DNA of 7,961 nt from Methanobacteriota archaeon (lineage in GTDB: Archaea; Thermoplasmatota; Poseidoniia; Poseidoniales; Poseidoniaceae). The DNA is taken from positions 1 through 7,961 of the forward strand of contig JAAZUV010000061.1 in NCBI GenBank assembly GCA_018623995.1, given 5' to 3'. A model generated the notes under the pieces. That model did no database searches and was not told the origin of the DNA. It saw only the letters and a list, made by a program, of their open reading frames with translations. Below, piece after piece: positions 5,021 to 7,961 of the stretch (its first letter is position 1; each line of letters begins with the position of its first letter). Made by a program: the position numbers and the translations under genes.

Positions 5021-6082
5021 ATGTCCATGATTGGAGAGGCTTTCTGGGAGAATCCCGACGAAGAAAAGACACTCGTACAAGAATCAAAACAAGAAGAACT
5101 TGTTCAGGAACAATCCCAACCATTGTTGAACGAATTAGAACACCATTCCAACGAGGAATCATCCTCTTCAGAAGAGCCAATGAATCCTGCACTGAGAGCG
5201 GTTTCAGGGGTAGTGACTCTTGTAGTATTTTCTTTGATCCTTTGGAATAGTCTGGGACATGCTTTCCTTCTAGAGACAGAATCCACAGATTATGCGAATG
5301 AGGCGATGTCCTGGCCAATCACCTCGGTACACATAGACTCTGAAATCGAAGTGTGGAGTGAAGAGGTGAGTTGCGGAGATGAATCCACCTGTTATGAGGA
5401 TTTTTTTACGGCGAATCTCGTCCTTAACTGTGTCTTACTCGATGATGGAAACTACGTTTGTGGTCCTGAGGTTGAGAACGGAACACACATCCAAACATAT
5501 CTTGCTTGTAAGCCAAATCACAGTATCTTCGCCATTGGTGGAAATCAATACAGCATCAATGGCCCTATGCCGAATCCCTGTTCTTCAGCATATGATCTAT
5601 ATGAGTACGAAGGCAACAATTTCCCTCGGCAATACTTCGATGAGCGATACGATGATCCTTGGGAAGTCTACGATACAGAATGTAGATGGCAAAGTGAACC
5701 AAACGATGAGCCATATTGGAATTGTTATTTCGATAACGGTGAATACGATACGTGGTGGTACCATTGTGAGTTTGCTGCCAATGAATCGCTCTGGTTCTGC
5801 ATCGATGCGTTTGGCCCCGAGGCATCCTCTGAGGACAACCGGAATGCATCAGAGCGTCCAGAAGGTTCGACTCAAGACATTCTCTCTGAACTGTCCGATG
5901 ACGTGCTCGAGGTTCGATACGATCCTTCAGACCCGACTCGAGTGTACATTGGAGACCCTGAGGCTGCACCAAGCAACTCGATGGCATTCGTCCTCGGTTT
6001 CATCATCTTGGGAGTCGTAGTGTTCATTGGCGTTATCCGCGTAGTATCGATGGCAGCGAAACAATCGAACAAAGCAGAATAG
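5021..6082 (+). CDS. Two-TM, cysteine-rich membrane protein with DUF3592-like features
   Basis: This is a 353-aa protein from the ATG at 5021. A TTG at 5006 and an ATG at 5027 are alternative starts, and none has a clear ribosome site. Residues 1-57 are hydrophilic and Glu/Ser-rich. A first membrane helix spans about 60-83, a second about 321-343 (FVLGFIILGVVVFIGVI), with a short basic tail. The 237-residue loop between them holds all ten cysteines (118, 124, 137, 147, 163, 187, 221, 235, 249, 260), an even number suited to disulfides, and four N-glycosylation sequons (NGT, NHS, NES, NAS), so it is probably extracytoplasmic. The WPITSVHIDSE stretch just after helix 1 and VRYDPSDPTRVYIG just before helix 2 resemble the two ends of DUF3592 domains; the Cys-, Trp-, Tyr- and Asp-rich centre does not. 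It may be co-transcribed with the hydrolase 31 bases upstream. Function unknown; the membrane topology is an inference. Confidence 0.8.
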   Translation: MSMIGEAFWENPDEEKTLVQESKQEELVQEQSQPLLNELEHHSNEESSSSEEPMNPALRAVSGVVTLVVFSLILWNSLGHAFLLETESTDYANEAMSWPITSVHIDSEIEVWSEEVSCGDESTCYEDFFTANLVLNCVLLDDGNYVCGPEVENGTHIQTYLACKPNHSIFAIGGNQYSINGPMPNPCSSAYDLYEYEGNNFPRQYFDERYDDPWEVYDTECRWQSEPNDEPYWNCYFDNGEYDTWWYHCEFAANESLWFCIDAFGPEASSEDNRNASERPEGSTQDILSELSDDVLEVRYDPSDPTRVYIGDPEAAPSNSMAFVLGFIILGVVVFIGVIRVVSMAAKQSNKAE

Positions 6083-6088
6083 GACACG

Positions 6089-7444
6089 TCATGCGTAGGT
6101 AATCGTGTGTTCAAACCACATTTTCCAGAGCTCATTGCCATATTCTCCGTCAGTCGCACTGAAGAAGTAATATCCATTGTGAACAAGAGAAAGTGAAAAT
6201 CCAGGCATGGAATTGCCGTCAGGGCCGTCTGTTCCCGCATTGGCTTTGTTGATGTTGGCTACTTGCCATATCGATTGATCCATTGGGTTGTATGCCCATA
6301 ATTCACGACCGTACTCCACTGTTGTAGCTTCAAAATAAAGGATGCCATTCACGTTTTCAATGATACCGATGTCAAGTGTACCTGTTGAGGTTGGAGGGAT
6401 GAAGCGCTTAATCATCCATGAGGAATGATTTTTGGTGTTGTATGCCCATAGTTCGAGATGTGATCCTTCTTCCTCAATTTTGTAGAAGAATTCGCTTCCA
6501 ATTGCGACAGGTTTGACGGAGTCTTGAGGTGCAGCATTGGTGAATTGGTGTACCATCCATGTGGTGTGATTTGTTGTTGAATGGGCATACAGGTCTTGCT
6601 CATCGGTGTCAAAATAGATGGTATCATCAACAAGGATTGACATGTTTGCGCCTGGATTTGACGAGGTCATTCCTGGTACAATGTCTGTAACCACCCAATG
6701 TGTGTCTGTTTTCAGGTTGTATGCCATCAATTCCCGACCATTGAGTTCATTGTCTGCATCAAAATAGAGCACATCTCCTATCAAAAATTCGAAGTTCTCT
6801 CCTGGATGTGTCCATGGAGCCATACCAAACGATGCGACCTTCCACGTCGATCCGTTGGCATGATTGTGCGCCCACAAATCGTGAACATTCATCATGTCGC
6901 GAGCTGTAAAGTAGAGTACATCATTGTAGACAAAGTGCATGAGCCAGCCTGGATTCGCTGAACTTCCGTGATGAATGTCTTCAACCAACCATGTTGAGTT
7001 GTTCGCTGGATGATGGGCCCACAATTCCGTTCCATATTGAAACGAGAATGCTGAGAAATAGAGGGTGTCACCGTAGACGATCTCAATATCATCGCCAGGA
7101 TTGCTTGAAAATTCATCATCATTGAGATTGGCAACCAGCCATGTTGAACCATTCACGGTATTGTGGGCCCACAATTCACGCCCATGGGATGGGTCTGCGG
7201 CATCAAAATAGATGACCTCCTCATGTACGAGGACCAGCCAATAGCCGGGAAAACTCGCATTCTGACCCGGATTGATATCTGCAACGATCCGTGTGGAGTC
7301 TGTGGTCATATCGTAGGCCCACAACTCAGCGCCATGTATACCGTCGTTTGCGCTGAAGTACAATGTATCTCCGACAACAATTTGCATGCCGTCCCCACCT
7401 GGATTTGAAAACAAGGCACCAGGCGCAATGTCCGTGACTCTTGA
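6089..7444 (-). repeat. Array of nine ELWxxDGT-type protein repeats
   Basis: The repeats are recognisable in protein but diverged in DNA. Their cores in order are LYFSANDGIHGAELWAY, IYFDAADPSHGRELWAH, LYFSAFSFQYGTELWAH, LYFTARDMMNVHDLWAH, LYFDADNELNGRELMAY, IYFDTDEQDLYAH, FFYKIEEEGSHLELWAY, LYFEATTVEYGRELWAY and YFFSATDGEYGNELWKM. Copies 1 and 9 are closest to the family consensus; copy 6 is shortened and has lost the Gly-x-Glu-Leu-Trp; copy 5 has Met for Trp. Confidence 0.8.
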
Positions 7445-7961
7445 GATGCGTTGCGTGCTGCAGTATGTTGTCTGTTCGTCGATCTCACCAGACTCAAGCA
7501 CACCGTTGCCTGCCGTACCCCCATTGTCTCCATTGTCGATACCAAACATCATCACTTTACCACCTGCTGGGCAACCATCAGAATGCCCTAGTGAGGCAAC
7601 TGCGCTCAACAGGCCTGTGGATGAATTTCCTGAAATTGAATCGTGAGTGCCATCGACACCATTGCAGACAAATGTCGTTTCCTGGACCTCGTTGGAGGTG
7701 AGCATACCGTTGCCATTTTCATCAATACCGACAAGAAGCCCAATACCACCATTTTCACAATGGATCCCTGGCAATACGTCGAAGGTCGAAACCATGGCAT
7801 TCTTGCCGTTTATTCCATCTTGCCCATCGGTTCCATTTTGCCCATCTGTACCATTGACTCCATGGATACCATCGATTCCATCGATACCGTCAGTTCCGTT
7901 CGTTCCAGGAGGGCCTTGTTCACCTTGTTCTCCGTCAACACCATCGCTTATGCAGCCTGAG
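6089..7961 (-). CDS. Modular surface protein, probable lipoprotein: collagen-like stretch, two DUF7151-like modules, nine ELWxxDGT-type repeats (5' end outside window)
   Basis: The frame is open from the TGA at 6089 to the right edge, giving 623 visible residues. The Met at 7795 is internal, not the start, because the 55 codons before it are clearly coding. In order: Ser-Gly-Cys at the very edge, fitting the end of a lipobox; 16 uninterrupted Gly-X-Y triplets (7799-7942); two Cys-containing modules (about 7652-7789 and 7457-7609) resembling DUF7151, with GIDENGNG and CNG signatures; then about nine repeats of roughly 45-55 residues (6089-7444), each with a core like [V/I]xxxxLYFxA...ELWAY...STWxV. 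Those resemble the ELWxxDGT family of secreted repeat proteins, probably beta-rich and possibly propeller-like. The protein is acidic and Asn/Asp/Trp-rich, suggesting a secreted adhesin or surface-binding role, but no enzyme motif is visible. The stop lies 6 bases from the convergent membrane-protein gene. Promoter and N-terminus lie beyond the window. Confidence 0.88.
   Translation of the reverse strand, partial: SGCISDGVDGEQGEQGPPGTNGTDGIDGIDGIHGVNGTDGQNGTDGQDGINGKNAMVSTFDVLPGIHCENGGIGLLVGIDENGNGMLTSNEVQETTFVCNGVDGTHDSISGNSSTGLLSAVASLGHSDGCPAGGKVMMFGIDNGDNGGTAGNGVLESGEIDEQTTYCSTQRISRVTDIAPGALFSNPGGDGMQIVVGDTLYFSANDGIHGAELWAYDMTTDSTRIVADINPGQNASFPGYWLVLVHEEVIYFDAADPSHGRELWAHNTVNGSTWLVANLNDDEFSSNPGDDIEIVYGDTLYFSAFSFQYGTELWAHHPANNSTWLVEDIHHGSSANPGWLMHFVYNDVLYFTARDMMNVHDLWAHNHANGSTWKVASFGMAPWTHPGENFEFLIGDVLYFDADNELNGRELMAYNLKTDTHWVVTDIVPGMTSSNPGANMSILVDDTIYFDTDEQDLYAHSTTNHTTWMVHQFTNAAPQDSVKPVAIGSEFFYKIEEEGSHLELWAYNTKNHSSWMIKRFIPPTSTGTLDIGIIENVNGILYFEATTVEYGRELWAYNPMDQSIWQVANINKANAGTDGPDGNSMPGFSLSLVHNGYYFFSATDGEYGNELWKMWFEHTITYA
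7799..7942 (-). repeat. Collagen-like Gly-X-Y region (16 triplets)
   Basis: Forty-eight codons read as 16 perfect Gly-X-Y triplets, including GEQGEQGPP, GTDGIDGID and GTDGQNGTDGQD. X is often Thr, Ile, Val or Gln, and Y is mostly Asp, Asn or Gln; proline occurs only once as GPP. It is therefore collagen-like in period but proline-poor, as in many microbial collagen-like stalks. Confidence 0.85.

Noticed and set aside
5379..6020. Plus-strand 213-codon frame in another phase of the Cys-rich membrane protein gene
   Set aside because: Its composition (Met/Ser/Thr/Ile-rich, no membrane layout) is that of an out-of-frame shadow; the other phase gives two sensible membrane helices and an ordered ectodomain.
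7793..7795. ATG as the start of the ELWxxDGT protein
   Set aside because: The frame stays open for 55 further codons that encode 16 perfect Gly-X-Y triplets, so the start lies upstream, outside the window.
7643..7960. Plus-strand 105-codon frame at the right edge
   Set aside because: It is the complement of the collagen-like and DUF7151-like coding region; its Ile/Asp/Ser repeats mirror the Gly-X-Y codons.

Overview
The window looks like a piece of a marine Euryarchaeota genome, most likely Poseidoniales (Marine Group II) or a close relative. The organism call is an inference. It rests on a UbiA prenyltransferase of the archaeal ether-lipid type, a GPN-loop GTPase (a family confined to archaea and eukaryotes), a tRNA gene without an encoded CCA and with a TATA-like element about 30 bases upstream, very tight gene packing, and secreted repeat proteins of the kind common in that group. 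Some starts have a clear Shine-Dalgarno sequence and others have none, which suggests mixed leadered and leaderless mRNAs.

Layout. Bases 1-324 (minus) hold the N-terminal part of an unrecognised protein made almost entirely of proline/methionine-rich 16-residue repeats, written in a 48-bp tandem DNA repeat. A divergent intergenic region (325-454) follows. Then come two plus-strand genes: the GPN-loop GTPase (455-1288) and ornithine carbamoyltransferase, argF (1323-2291). argF converges on and overlaps by 4 bp a minus-strand cluster. Read in transcription order, that cluster is a 79-aa orphan (3674-3435), a small winged-helix protein (3435-3196) and the UbiA prenyltransferase (3157-2288), probably digeranylgeranylglyceryl phosphate synthase.

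A roughly 400-bp stretch between protein genes (3675-4089) contains tRNA-Glu(CTC) with a likely promoter and a weak hairpin/T-tract terminator. Next on the plus strand are a dienelactone-hydrolase-type alpha/beta hydrolase (4090-4989) and a two-TM, cysteine-rich membrane protein with DUF3592-like end motifs (5021-6082). From 6089 to beyond the right edge (minus) runs a large secreted protein: a lipobox-like Ser-Gly-Cys at the window edge, 16 uninterrupted collagen-like Gly-X-Y triplets, two DUF7151-like modules with calcium-loop-like motifs, then about nine ELWxxDGT-type repeats.

The central genes are housekeeping: arginine synthesis, membrane lipid synthesis, a tRNA and a conserved GTPase. 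The accessory flavour lies at the two ends and in the 5021-6082 membrane protein, which all look like cell-surface functions. I see no phage, transposon, CRISPR or defence locus. The most unusual material is the 48-bp repeat gene, the modular lipoprotein candidate, the Cys-hairpin membrane protein and the coupled 79-aa orphan/winged-helix pair in front of ubiA.
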